A stretch of DNA of 64,000 nucleotides, taken from Synechocystis sp. PCC 6714 (lineage in GTDB: Bacteria > Cyanobacteriota > Cyanobacteriia > Cyanobacteriales > Microcystaceae). Positions 1 to 9,213 of the stretch are shown piece after piece; positions within the stretch are counted from its first letter, which is position 1, and each line of letters starts with the position of its first letter. Below the pieces are notes generated by a model. That model saw nothing but the letters and a program-made list of their open reading frames with translations, had not been told where the DNA came from and ran no database searches. A program made the position numbers and the translations under genes. Location: the NCBI RefSeq assembly GCF_000478825.2, contig NZ_CP007542.1, positions 2,976,001 through 3,040,000 on the forward strand, read 5' to 3'.

Positions 1-649
1 GATATTTAAGGATCTCAATGGTGCGGCGACGTTTTTCATCGGCCAGGACGTTGCGGACAATAACCACGTTATCGGCCACAAATTCTTCTACTCCGTAGCG
101 GCTAATTTCTCCATACTCTTCTACCCGCTCGGCGGTCATGATGGCGGTGACTTCCAACTCCCGCAGGGCAGAGGCGAGGCGAAACAAATCACTCCGCACC
201 TGAGCACTGTCGGTGAGATGGCTGAAAATGGCCCCCAGGGAATCGAGGGAAATACGGCTGGCTTTATATTTGCGGACAGCGTGTTCAATGCGGGCAATCA
301 AAGCTCCCAGGTCATATTCTCCACTGACAATGGGGCGATCGCCGGGTTGGGGGGAAGCATCAACAAAAATCCATTTGCCTTCATTTTCCCATTGCTGAAT
401 ATTCCAACCAAAACCCCGCATATTTTTCCTTAGGGCCTTGGGCGGTTCTTCAAAGGTGACAAAAACACCGTTTTCTCCCCGATGAATACCTTCGACCAAA
501 AATTGGCAAGCAAAAATAGTTTTAGCACTCCCCGCTGTCCCGGCTATCAGTGTGGCACGGCCAAGGGGAAGACCACCATCGGAGAGAAAATCAAAGCCTG
601 GAATACCCGTCTCCAACTTCTCGATACCACCTGTCTCTTGCTCTAACAT
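1..649 (-). CDS. kaiC: KaiC-family clock ATPase paralogue (5' part only, runs off the left edge)
   Basis: Circadian clock ATPase/kinase family; about 216 N-terminal residues (most of the CI domain) are visible and the rest lies beyond base 1. Seen: Walker A GTAGSAKT near residues 37-44, paired catalytic glutamates in TFEEP (67-68), and the CI-type segment ending in ERVEEYGEISRYGVEEF. The start is the ATG at 647-649, preceded on the minus strand by an extended -10 box. It differs clearly from the kaiC at the right edge (Walker A GTSGTGKT), so it is a paralogue such as the KaiC2 or KaiC3 types of Synechocystis; I lean to KaiC3 but cannot prove it. No kaiA or kaiB is visible beside it. Likely role: auxiliary oscillator or signalling ATPase. 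Confidence 0.88.
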   Translation of the reverse strand, partial: MLEQETGGIEKLETGIPGFDFLSDGGLPLGRATLIAGTAGSAKTIFACQFLVEGIHRGENGVFVTFEEPPKALRKNMRGFGWNIQQWENEGKWIFVDASPQPGDRPIVSGEYDLGALIARIEHAVRKYKASRISLDSLGAIFSHLTDSAQVRSDLFRLASALRELEVTAIMTAERVEEYGEISRYGVEEFVADNVVIVRNVLADEKRRRTIEILKY

Positions 650-682
650 CCGTTCACTGCCAAATATTCGGAACAAACGGGC

Positions 683-691
683 ATTATACCA
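683..691 (-). promoter_or_regulatory. Extended -10 promoter element for the kaiC paralogue
   Basis: On the minus strand the sequence reads TGGTATAAT, a perfect extended -10 box (TGn plus TATAAT), about 34 nt upstream of the kaiC-family ATG at 649. No good -35 is seen, which fits an extended -10 promoter. It implies a short leader of roughly 25-30 nt. Confidence 0.5.
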
Positions 692-842
692 GTGTTGACA
701 ATGCTACCGATACCACCGATCTCAGCCAGGGGCAGTCAATGTGGGAAATATCTGCCCCTTGTCAATGGGTCTTTGAGCTTAGGGCTAAAATGCAAAGGTA
801 GCTATGCTTGGGAACTAGATTGCAAACCCATTTTGCCGATAA

Positions 843-1745
843 ATGATGAATAAGGGCACCATCGCCGGGGAAGAATTTGCCCATTGGTATGCGACAGCTC
901 AACAAATGGCGATCGCCAATGGTATTGAGCCAGGGGAATTGGATTGGTTATTGCAAGGGTGGACAGACTTAGACCGTTTAGGTCTCCGGCTGCAGGATTT
1001 TCGCCACCGAGAGATTGCCTTGCAGGAAACTTGGGAAAATATTCAACGGGGCTGGCGGAGGAGAGTGGAAGAAAAATATCCAGTGCAATACCTCTTGGGC
1101 CAAACCCAGTGGCGTGACTTTACCATTAAAGTGACTGATGATGTACTAATTCCCCGGCCAGAAACGGAGCTAATTATTGACATAGTCCAGCGGGAACATC
1201 CTTATTTTCCCGTGTCTGACTGCGCTGACCATTGGGTGGACTTGGGTACGGGGAGTGGGATCATTGCCTTGGGTTTAGCCGCCACGTTTGCCCAAGCCAT
1301 AGTCCATGGAGTGGATTGCAGCGGCTCCGCTTTGGCGATCGCCAGGGACAATGCCCAGCTTAATCAGCTTGGCGATCGTATTCAGTTCCATCAAGGCCAT
1401 TGGTGGAAACCCCTCAACCATCTGAGGGGCCAGGTTCAGGGCATGGTGTCCAATCCGCCTTATATTCCCCAATGGGAATTAGCCCACTTACAGCCGGAAG
1501 TGATTAACCATGAACCTTTATTAGCCCTAGATGGCGGCCCCGATGGTTTAGAAGCAGTGGAGCAATTGATCAGGCGATCGCCAGCTTATTTAAAGCCCGG
1601 TGGCTTTTGGTTAGTGGAAATTATGGTAGGCCAAGCCCCCATTGTGGCCCAGCAGTTAAAAGTAACGGGCTGTTATCAAGATATTCAAATTCACCTCGAC
1701 CTGGCGGGCATTGAGCGGTTTGTCTCCGCCCGCACCCTGGCTTAA
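843..1745 (+). CDS. prmC: Peptide chain release factor N5-glutamine methyltransferase PrmC (HemK)
   Basis: Cytoplasmic SAM-dependent enzyme that methylates the GGQ glutamine of release factors RF1/RF2. Seen: an N-terminal helical region, the SAM-binding motif DLGTGSG at about residue 133, and the diagnostic NPPY motif (VSNPPYIP) at residue 204. At 300 aa it has normal family length. Two consecutive ATGs (843 and 846) could each be the start. It is divergent from the kaiC paralogue and convergent with tldD, whose stop is 26 bp away, so it is probably monocistronic. HIP1 sites inside the gene indicate long residence in the genome. Confidence 0.93.
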   Translation: MMNKGTIAGEEFAHWYATAQQMAIANGIEPGELDWLLQGWTDLDRLGLRLQDFRHREIALQETWENIQRGWRRRVEEKYPVQYLLGQTQWRDFTIKVTDDVLIPRPETELIIDIVQREHPYFPVSDCADHWVDLGTGSGIIALGLAATFAQAIVHGVDCSGSALAIARDNAQLNQLGDRIQFHQGHWWKPLNHLRGQVQGMVSNPPYIPQWELAHLQPEVINHEPLLALDGGPDGLEAVEQLIRRSPAYLKPGGFWLVEIMVGQAPIVAQQLKVTGCYQDIQIHLDLAGIERFVSARTLA

Positions 1746-1771
1746 CTGATTCTCTGGAATTAGGAGAAAAA

Positions 1772-3241
1772 TTAACGCCCCCCGACGGTGATGGCATCCA
1801 CCTTGATGTGGGGTTGGCCTACGGTGACATAGATACTGCCACTAACGGAGCCGCAAAATCCGGCCGCTAGGGCCAAATCCTGGGAAGACATGGAAATTTT
1901 ATTCATAATCTCCGTGGCGGTACCAATTAACGTTGCTCCCTTGAGGGGTTTGGTTAGCTGGCCATTTTCCACCAGGTAAGCTTCAGAAACAGCAAAGTTA
2001 AACTCCCCAGTGGCTCCGATGCTACCGCCCCCCATTTGCTTACAGTAAATACCCTTTTCAACGGAATTAAAAATGTCGTCCACGGAATAATTACCAGGGG
2101 CAATGTAGGTGTTACGCATGCGGGAAGCGGCTGCATAGGCATAGCTTTGACGGCGACCACTACCGGTGCGGGGATGGCCAGTGCGGATAGAACCGGTGCG
2201 ATCGGCAATGAAATTTTTCAAAATGCCATTTTCAATCAACAAAGTACGCTGGGTGGGCATGCCCTCATCGTCCATATCAATGGTGCCGAAAGCATTATCG
2301 GTCAGACCTTCATCCCAGGCAGTGAGATTCTCGTGGGCGATTTTTTCCCCTTTTTTATCGAGGAAAGGAGTGGTTTTATGTTCAATTTGGGTGGTTTCGA
2401 GCAAATGACCGCAAGCTTCGTGGAAAATGACCCCCCCAAACTGATTAGCCATAATGATAGGATAATTGCCCGATTCCACGTAGTCGGCGTAAAGCATTTT
2501 CCCGGCGGATTCCGCCACTTCCTGGGCAGCGATTTCCGCATCCCAAGTGCGTAGATAATTGGGATTACCGGTATCTCCGGAACGCTTACCGATGGAGGTA
2601 CGATGTTCACCGTCAGCACAGAAAAGGGAAAAGCCAACGGATTGGGTTAGGCGGATGTCCCTGGCAAAGGTCCCATCGCTGGCGGCCACCAAAACCTCTT
2701 GCCAATCACGAAAATAGGCAGCCCGTCGGGATTGGGCATGGCTAGCGTAGTGGTCTAATTTTTGGTTAGCCCCCAGCAAAATATCGCTCATTTCCTGCAT
2801 GGGGCTACAACGGTGTAACCATTGGTCCTTTTCCTTGGCTCCGGCATAGTCCCGCAACATTTCCAAGTTCAGTTCAGGAATGAAGGATTGGCCAGAGGGC
2901 AGGGTTAAACCCAAAATTGACAGACCCTTTTCCAGAGCAGTGCGGAGGCCATTGAAAGAAATGTCATTGGTGCTGACATAGCAGTCTCCTTTGCCTTTAT
3001 ACACTCTCACACCGCAACCGCTGGAGAGTCGGGGGGTGAGACTGGTAATGGCGTCGTCTTCCGCTAGGCAACTGACATAGTTAACTTTTTCCAGGAAAAA
3101 TTCGACAAAGTCGGCCCCGGCGGCCCTGCCCAAACCCAGCAACGTGGATAAAGATTCCCTCCATCTACCATCGAGGCGATCGCCACTGACGTCGTAGTTG
3201 AGGCTAGGCAAATCCTGGGAGAGGAGCAGAGTAGGGGCCAT
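1772..3241 (-). CDS. tldD: TldD/PmbA-family metalloprotease (TldD)
   Basis: Member of the TldD/PmbA (U62) family, metalloproteases known from maturation or degradation of ribosomal peptides and antitoxins. Seen: the zinc motif HEACGH with H274, E275 and H279, followed by the long C-terminal beta-rich region ([11 protein letters not shown], then GSVSGSIY) typical of TldD. 489 aa is close to the family norm. ATG start at 3241. No tldE/pmbA partner is next to it. Only about 50 bp upstream of its start lies a TnpB remnant, so its promoter region may have been altered by that insertion. Confidence 0.9.
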   Translation of the reverse strand: MAPTLLLSQDLPSLNYDVSGDRLDGRWRESLSTLLGLGRAAGADFVEFFLEKVNYVSCLAEDDAITSLTPRLSSGCGVRVYKGKGDCYVSTNDISFNGLRTALEKGLSILGLTLPSGQSFIPELNLEMLRDYAGAKEKDQWLHRCSPMQEMSDILLGANQKLDHYASHAQSRRAAYFRDWQEVLVAASDGTFARDIRLTQSVGFSLFCADGEHRTSIGKRSGDTGNPNYLRTWDAEIAAQEVAESAGKMLYADYVESGNYPIIMANQFGGVIFHEACGHLLETTQIEHKTTPFLDKKGEKIAHENLTAWDEGLTDNAFGTIDMDDEGMPTQRTLLIENGILKNFIADRTGSIRTGHPRTGSGRRQSYAYAAASRMRNTYIAPGNYSVDDIFNSVEKGIYCKQMGGGSIGATGEFNFAVSEAYLVENGQLTKPLKGATLIGTATEIMNKISMSSQDLALAAGFCGSVSGSIYVTVGQPHIKVDAITVGGR

Positions 3242-3288
3242 GGTGATTTTTCTCAGGGATGTGCGAAATATTTCTTAATGTATTCTAC

Positions 3289-3563
3289 TGGTTTCCGTCC
3301 TCCAAACGCTGTAGTTCCTGTGGGCATATCGTCGAGAAAATGCCCTTAAATATTCCACACTGGCAATGTCCTAGTTGTGGAATCAACCGCGATAGGGATA
3401 CCAATGCAAGTCTCAATATTTTGGCGGCTGGACTAGCGGTCTTAGTTTGCGGAGCGGCTGTAAAACCAAAACAGAGTAAGTCTGTGAAGGCTGGTGCTAT
3501 GAAACAGAAACCTGGATCGTGAGGTCTAGGAGTCCTTCGCCTTTAGACGAGGGAAGATGTCAA
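3289..3563 (+). pseudogene. 5'-truncated TnpB (IS200/IS605 family) with right-end hairpin
   Basis: From about 3289 the plus-strand frame reads WFPSSKRCSSCGHI, then CPSCG, DRDTNASLNIL and ending AGAMKQKPGS, stop at 3520-3522. This is the C-terminal zinc ribbon (two CxxC pairs) and tail of TnpB, the RNA-guided nuclease of IS200/IS605 elements. The RuvC-like core and the left part are absent, so it is a remnant. After the stop, a short imperfect hairpin (CCTTCG at 3534-3539 with CGAGGG at 3548-3553) followed by GATGTCAA resembles the right end of such elements. No tnpA is nearby. Confidence 0.85.
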
Positions 3564-4004
3564 TATGGCTTGGCAAAAGAAAATAAATTTTGCAATAGTT
3601 TAGTATTTTCCCAGCGATAGATGTTGGAATTGTGATAACCATGTGATAACCAATGGAAGAAATAAGACAATGACCAAGGGTTTCTGCCAAGTTCGCCAAG
3701 GATATGTCAGCCAGATCCGTTGGCAAGTCAAACAATTTTATCTTAACTTTTTTAATGGGGGAACAATGGCCAGATTAAATGTCAAATATCGCTCTTCGAA
3801 AACATAAAACTGGTTGATATATTTTGGGAACCACTCAATCAATAGTCTCAGCATTTTTGATATATTGCTTGGGGATATTTGCTCTAGAAGATTTCGCTTG
3901 AAGCATTCAATTTCTGGCTTTTTCATCTGATGGTTAGTGGTTTTTCCAAAAAAATACTTGCCACGGTAAATATTGAATCTAGTTGGATAAAAAGAGATTA
4001 ACAG
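3564..4004. other. AT-rich region without a convincing gene
   Basis: This stretch lies between the TnpB remnant and the RND pump. On the minus strand there are two short open frames, 3738-3926 (62 codons, ATG) and 3526-3735 (69 codons, TTG), in different frames and with no recognised domain. They may be fragments of a decayed gene or chance frames. No HIP1 site is present, consistent with foreign or decayed DNA. Confidence 0.5.
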
Positions 4005-7000
4005 TTACTGGATTTTTGTTGATAAATCCTCCTCTACTAAGCGGGATTCCAAATCGGTTTTAACCTTCTCTATATCAACCCCTTCCCATTGATGTAGCAA
4101 CACGTATAAACAGGGAATTAAAAATAAGGTTAGTAAAGTAGCGAGGGAAAGACCTGAAAAGACCACAATGCCCAAAGGCTGGAGCAATTCTGATCCTTGT
4201 CCAATGCCCAAAGCTAGGGGAAACATGCCCAACACTGTGGTAATGGTGGTCATCAAAATCGGTCGTAGGCGTTGGGGGGCAGCCCTTAAAATAGCTGCTT
4301 CTCGACTGATACCTTCCTCAGCCCAGATTTGATTGGCTAACTCCACCATGATGATGGCGTTGTTGACCACAATACCCACCAGAAGCACTGTGCCCACAAT
4401 CACGGTGGCCCCGATCGCCGTTTGGGTGATGAACAGCCCTAAAATTCCCCCTGCTAAAGCCAAAGGTAGGGTGAACATAATCACCAAGGGATCAAGTAGA
4501 GAGTTGTACTGCACCGCCATAACGACAAAGACCAGGAAGGCCGCCAAGCCCCCTAAAATCACCAGGGAAGACTGTAGCTGTTCATTGCTCGCCGCCGCTG
4601 TACTGGGCAGTCGAGAAACCCCAGGAGGCAACTCTATGGCAGATAAAACTTGGTCAACTTCTGCTAGAGCTTCACTCAGGCGGGCCCCTTCCACTAACGT
4701 ACCAGCGATTAAAAACACAGGCCGTTGGTTAATGCGTTGAATTTCCCCCGGTGCCCGACCTTGGTCAATGGTGGCCACATCCCCCAGACGGATCGGGCGA
4801 TCGCCATCAATGAAGAGGGGAATTTGCGCCAAATCCCCAGGGCCAGAGAGCAAATCATTGTCCAATTTCACCCGAACGTCCACCAGGCGATTTTCCCGTT
4901 GTAACTGGGTGGGCACAGCACCATCTAAAGCGGTTTGGATTGTTTGCCCAATGGCTTGGGTGGTTAGGCCTAATTCCGTCGCCCTTTGCCAATCGGGACG
5001 GATTTGGACTTCCGGTTGACGGGCATCAGCGTCGGGACGAAAACGGGTCAACTTCACCTTTTCCCCCAATGCCGCTAAAACCTTCTGGCCTGCTTGATCT
5101 AGCTCGTCGGCATCGTTGCCCTGGAGAATTACATCCACATCTACGTTGCGTAGGGGAGAATTACTCAAAATCAAACCCCGCAACTGTCCCGGTGCCATCC
5201 GCAGACGAATATCCACCAAGTTCAACGCTTCTAATTCCGCTGTCACCCGTTCAGTGAATGCTTCCACATCGGTATTAGGTTTCAGGGTAATGGTGCTGGA
5301 ACTGCGGAGGGCATTGGCGTTGACGTTACTGCCAAAAAGAAATCCACCTACCGTGGTAAAGGCGTATTCTGTTTCCGGCTGATTGATGAGGATGTCATCC
5401 ACGATCGTCATCAAGCGTTGGTTATCTTCCAAAGGAGTGCCGGGGGGAAACTGGGCAAACAGATTAGCTTGACCCGTATTGATGCGGGGCAAAATTTCCT
5501 GGGGAATCTGCCCCACCATCCATAGACTACTGCCGCCAAAAATAATGAAAATAGAAGCCACTGCCACCAATCGATGGCGGATCAGGGTGGATAAAAAACG
5601 GGCGTAGGCCGCCGTGGCTCCTTCAAAACGCCGGTTAAATTCCCGAAAGAAAAACCAGTTACCTAAACCACTCCGGCGCCGAATGGCCAATAAACGGGAA
5701 GCCGCCATGGGCACTAGGGTCACGGCCACCAAAATGGAAGCCGCCACCGCAAAACTGATCGTCAAAATTAATTCATTAAAAATCAGGGCAATGAAGCCAC
5801 CAATCATTAAAAAGGGCAACACCGCCACCAGGTTAGTGCTAGTGGAAGCCACCAGCGCAGACTCCACCGTTTGACTACGGTTGATCGCCAAGTTAATCAT
5901 GCCCCGTTTACCTAAATCGGGAGAAACTGTCTTGCCGGGGGTCATGCCCGCCCCTTCTGCAATGGTTTCCAACATCACAATGGAGTTATCCACCACAATG
6001 CCCACCCCCAGGGCTAATCCCCCCAAACTAAAAACGTTCAGGGATAAGCCGAAGGCCTTCATAACAATGATCGCTGCCATGGTGGCCAGGGGAATAGCCA
6101 AGACAATGATTAACGTCTGTCGCAAAGAACCGAGAAATAACAAAACGGCGATCGCCGCCAGCACCGTACCAATTAGCCCAGAAACAACAACGTTATTAAC
6201 CGAATTACGAATAAAAACAGAATCATCTAAGGTGGTGGTTAGTTCCGCCGCCTGGGGAATAATGCCTTCCCCGCGTAAGTCATCTAAACGCTTTTTAACC
6301 CCATCCACCACTTCAATGGTGTTAGCCTCCGGTTGTTTCTGCACACTCACTTTTACCGCTGGGTTGCCGTTGAGGGTTACAAAAATTCGTTCTTCCTCTG
6401 TACCGTCAATGACGGTGGCCACATCCCGAAGATAGATCTTTTGGGCCGGTTGACCTTCGATCCCGGGCACTGTACCCACCACTAAATCCTCGATCTCCTG
6501 GGCTGAAGCAAATCTGCCCACTGTACGGGTTAAAGGTTCCGATTCCGTACCAACAATTCTGCCCCCGGAAATATCCACATTACGGCTCTGTAAAGCATCC
6601 AACACCTGGGTCAAACTAACCCCCGACCGCTGTAGCCGTTGTAAATCCACATTGATCCGGACTTCCTCCTGGGCGGCCCCCGACACATTCACCGATGCCA
6701 CCCCCGGCACCACCCCTAATTCCCGTGCTAACTCCTCTTCCGCAAATACCCGCAACGATGGCCCTGACAACTCCGGTGAAGTCACCGCAAACTCATACAC
6801 CGGCAATTGAGAAGGGTCAAACTTAAACAGTCGAGGGGTTTCCAAACTATCCGGTAACTGGTTACGGGCCCGGTTAAACGTAGCGGTGGCATCGTTCAAT
6901 GCCTGGTCAATATTGCCCCCCGGCTCGAAAAACAAATCCAGGCTAATTTGCCCTTCCCTGGTTTGGGAGTAAACCTGTACGACACCTTCCGTAGCTGATA

Positions 7001-7232
7001 GGGCCGCTTCCAACGGTCGGGTAATTTCGTCCACCGCCACTTCTGGAGCAACTCCTGGGGCATCCAATCGTACTCCAATGCGGGGATAGGTGATGGAGGG
7101 CAACAAATCTACCGGCAGAGAAAAAATGGCGAAAACCCCCAACACAATAATGGCCAGGGTGAGCATGAGGGTAGCAATGTGCCGACGGATGGCCAGGCCA
7201 CTCAGACTAAAAACGGAGTTGGGGGAGGACAT
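4005..7232 (-). CDS. RND-family multidrug efflux transporter (AcrB/HAE1-like inner membrane pump)
   Basis: Proton-driven inner-membrane pump of the resistance-nodulation-division family. 1075 aa matches the family. Seen: N-terminal membrane helix (HIATLMLTLAIIVLGVFAIF), two large periplasmic loops, and two clusters of membrane segments; the first contains GLALGVGIVVDNSIVMLE, the family signature with central aspartate, and the second LVGIVVNNAIIMVE, where that aspartate is Asn, as in AcrB-type repeats. It is downstream of and co-directional with an adaptor gene 186 bp away, so they likely form an efflux operon. No outer-membrane TolC gene is adjacent. In PCC 6803 the matching pair is, from memory, sll0142/sll0141. 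Confidence 0.92.
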   Translation of the reverse strand: MSSPNSVFSLSGLAIRRHIATLMLTLAIIVLGVFAIFSLPVDLLPSITYPRIGVRLDAPGVAPEVAVDEITRPLEAALSATEGVVQVYSQTREGQISLDLFFEPGGNIDQALNDATATFNRARNQLPDSLETPRLFKFDPSQLPVYEFAVTSPELSGPSLRVFAEEELARELGVVPGVASVNVSGAAQEEVRINVDLQRLQRSGVSLTQVLDALQSRNVDISGGRIVGTESEPLTRTVGRFASAQEIEDLVVGTVPGIEGQPAQKIYLRDVATVIDGTEEERIFVTLNGNPAVKVSVQKQPEANTIEVVDGVKKRLDDLRGEGIIPQAAELTTTLDDSVFIRNSVNNVVVSGLIGTVLAAIAVLLFLGSLRQTLIIVLAIPLATMAAIIVMKAFGLSLNVFSLGGLALGVGIVVDNSIVMLETIAEGAGMTPGKTVSPDLGKRGMINLAINRSQTVESALVASTSTNLVAVLPFLMIGGFIALIFNELILTISFAVAASILVAVTLVPMAASRLLAIRRRSGLGNWFFFREFNRRFEGATAAYARFLSTLIRHRLVAVASIFIIFGGSSLWMVGQIPQEILPRINTGQANLFAQFPPGTPLEDNQRLMTIVDDILINQPETEYAFTTVGGFLFGSNVNANALRSSSTITLKPNTDVEAFTERVTAELEALNLVDIRLRMAPGQLRGLILSNSPLRNVDVDVILQGNDADELDQAGQKVLAALGEKVKLTRFRPDADARQPEVQIRPDWQRATELGLTTQAIGQTIQTALDGAVPTQLQRENRLVDVRVKLDNDLLSGPGDLAQIPLFIDGDRPIRLGDVATIDQGRAPGEIQRINQRPVFLIAGTLVEGARLSEALAEVDQVLSAIELPPGVSRLPSTAAASNEQLQSSLVILGGLAAFLVFVVMAVQYNSLLDPLVIMFTLPLALAGGILGLFITQTAIGATVIVGTVLLVGIVVNNAIIMVELANQIWAEEGISREAAILRAAPQRLRPILMTTITTVLGMFPLALGIGQGSELLQPLGIVVFSGLSLATLLTLFLIPCLYVLLHQWEGVDIEKVKTDLESRLVEEDLSTKIQ

Positions 7233-7418
7233 AGAGGCTGGGGTGGTGGGGAACAGAGAGAAAAATAATTCCTAGGCAAAGGAGAAATTTCAATGGTTCG
7301 AAAGTTTGAGTATTTTGACCGGGAAAATGTCGGAGAGGTTTAAATCATTTATTTGAACAGTTTCAGTGGGGCTAAAACGCATAAAAATCCAACAGCCTCC
7401 ATTAACTTATTGTTCCTG

Positions 7419-8822
7419 CTATTTTTCCGACAAAACGCTGAGACGAATTTGGCTATCCGGTTGTAGCGGTCTACTACTGCGGACAACAAAACGTTCCTGG
7501 GGAGCTAAGCCCGCCACAATTTCCACTTTGCCGTTGGTCGTTTGGCCCAAGGTAACCGATCGCCTTTCCAACACATCTTTTTCCCCTGCCTTGGTCACCA
7601 CAAAGATAGAATCTTCATCAACAATGGCGGATTCGGGCACCACCACATTGGTCTCTGCACTGGAACCAAAACTGACCCTGGCCAACAGCCCAGCCCCAAT
7701 TTTTTCACCGGGATTATCCATGGTTATTTCCACCGGTACAAGGCGGGAATTAACATCGGCCTGGGGGGAAATGCGGGTTACCACGCCGGTAAAAGACTGG
7801 CCGGGAAATGCATCTAGCTTGACGTTGACCTTTTGCTGTAGGGCAATCTGGGCCAGTTCTAGTTCTGATACCTGCACGTTAATCTCCAACTGACGAAAAT
7901 CCCCCAGTTGCAAAATTTCTGTCCCCGGTTGTACCAAATTGCCCGATTCACTTAATCTCCGTAATACGCGCCCCGGAAATGGCGCCCTAATGGTGGCATA
8001 TTCTTGTCTAGTTTGGGCTTGGTCAATGGAAGCTCGCTGGGCATTCATCTGGGCAGTGGCCGCCCCCACCCTCTGCTGTTCAATCTGCACCTGGGCGATC
8101 GCCGAGTTGAGGATTTGGGATGCAGTTTTGGCCGCTGTTTTAGCCTGGCTTAATTGTTGACTAGCACTGGCCTGTTCGTTACGCAAAATTTCCTTGGCTT
8201 GACGGGCCCGGGTTTCGGCCTGTTCAGCCTGTTGCACCCCACCGGCCCCTTCTTCAGCTAGGAGACGAAAGCGGGCGGCATCGGCCTGGGTTTGATCCAC
8301 TTCTAACCGAGCTTGTTCAATGCGGGCGTTGAGGGAAGTTTCCAAACGGATAATGTCAGCCTGGGCCTGTTGCAATTGCAAACGAGCCTGTTCCACTCGA
8401 ATTTGAGCATCCCCCACCTGACTCTGGGCAGTTAAAACTTCCGAACGCTGGGCCATTTTCTCCGCTTTGGCCTGGTCCACCGCCCCCAGCAATAGATCGT
8501 CTTCAATTTCCGCCAACACCTCCTCTCCCCCAACCCGATCACCCACATCCACTAGTAGCTTTTGCAACCGCCCTTCAATCTGGGCTTTGATGGATGCTTC
8601 CCGCACCGGGGCGGTGGTGCCTGTATATTCCAACTCCTTGGTCAATGGTTGGGGTTTGGCCAGGGCCACATCCACGGCGATCGCCGGGCTCGATTCAGTG
8701 TTCTCTGTTTGGGCTTTAACATTCTGTTCCCACAGGTCGGCGCAACCGATCAGGGAAAAACTTAGCAAACTTAGCAGGGAGAGTTGCCGTCGCAGACGTT
8801 GGGGGGGGCTGTAATTATTCAT
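7419..8822 (-). CDS. RND efflux periplasmic adaptor (HlyD/AcrA-type membrane fusion lipoprotein)
   Basis: Periplasmic adaptor linking the RND pump to an outer-membrane channel. Seen: N-terminal signal with lipobox (SFSLIGC), so it is probably a lipoprotein; split lipoyl/barrel-sandwich halves (about residues 80-115 and 290-325); a long Ala/Gln/Glu-rich coiled-coil hairpin between them with many heptad repeats; then beta-barrel and membrane-proximal domains ending in LQPDSQIRLSVLSEK. 467 aa, ATG at 8822. It is the first gene of the likely two-gene efflux operon and is divergent from pilT. Confidence 0.9.
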   Translation of the reverse strand: MNNYSPPQRLRRQLSLLSLLSFSLIGCADLWEQNVKAQTENTESSPAIAVDVALAKPQPLTKELEYTGTTAPVREASIKAQIEGRLQKLLVDVGDRVGGEEVLAEIEDDLLLGAVDQAKAEKMAQRSEVLTAQSQVGDAQIRVEQARLQLQQAQADIIRLETSLNARIEQARLEVDQTQADAARFRLLAEEGAGGVQQAEQAETRARQAKEILRNEQASASQQLSQAKTAAKTASQILNSAIAQVQIEQQRVGAATAQMNAQRASIDQAQTRQEYATIRAPFPGRVLRRLSESGNLVQPGTEILQLGDFRQLEINVQVSELELAQIALQQKVNVKLDAFPGQSFTGVVTRISPQADVNSRLVPVEITMDNPGEKIGAGLLARVSFGSSAETNVVVPESAIVDEDSIFVVTKAGEKDVLERRSVTLGQTTNGKVEIVAGLAPQERFVVRSSRPLQPDSQIRLSVLSEK

Positions 8823-9213
8823 AAAAACGATGCGAGGGGAAGTCGGACCCGAATCGGTGGACTAGACTAGGGAAAACAAACTAATTCCAGCCACAGGATC
8901 GGTTGGGTAAGGTCAAGTGCTCCAGTAAAGCTCAGTAATATTGCTTTACCTTAACAAAGTAACAAACGAGTTTACAAAACCCTCCATCGGGGTGGCCGAT
9001 TCCAATGGTCCCTGTGCCAGTTGTCTTTGGTCCATTTTTCTCCGTAAAAACCCAGGGAAAATTTTCAACTTTAGACAAAGAAGCCCAAGGAATTGATCAA
9101 TTGTGACCATTTGTGGCGATCGCCAGACAAATAGAGGAAAGTGGCATTAAACTTTTGTTAGCCCCTGTGTTTGCTTTCGCTGTGGGTCCAGAAATTATAG
9201 GAGCATTAAAGTC
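8823..9213. other. 391-bp divergent intergenic region between efflux operon and pilT
   Basis: No protein gene seen. It must carry the promoters for both the efflux operon (leftward) and pilT (rightward). It holds a perfect 7-bp inverted repeat (listed separately), one HIP1 site near 9117, and the pilT ribosome-binding region (AGGAG about 10 nt before the ATG). Confidence 0.6.
8925..8949. promoter_or_regulatory. Perfect dyad upstream of the efflux operon (candidate operator)
   Basis: GTAAAGC at 8925-8931 and GCTTTAC at 8943-8949 form a perfect 7-bp inverted repeat with an 11-bp spacer, about 100 bp upstream of the adaptor gene start. The shape fits a dimeric repressor or activator site, but no regulator gene is adjacent. 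Role inferred. Confidence 0.35.

Noticed and set aside
2036-2554. 172-codon plus-strand open frame
   Set aside because: Lies fully antisense to tldD, whose zinc motif and length are clear; no recognisable domain.
5614-6435. Two plus-strand open frames inside the RND pump gene
   Set aside because: Antisense shadows of a full-length RND transporter; low-complexity composition.
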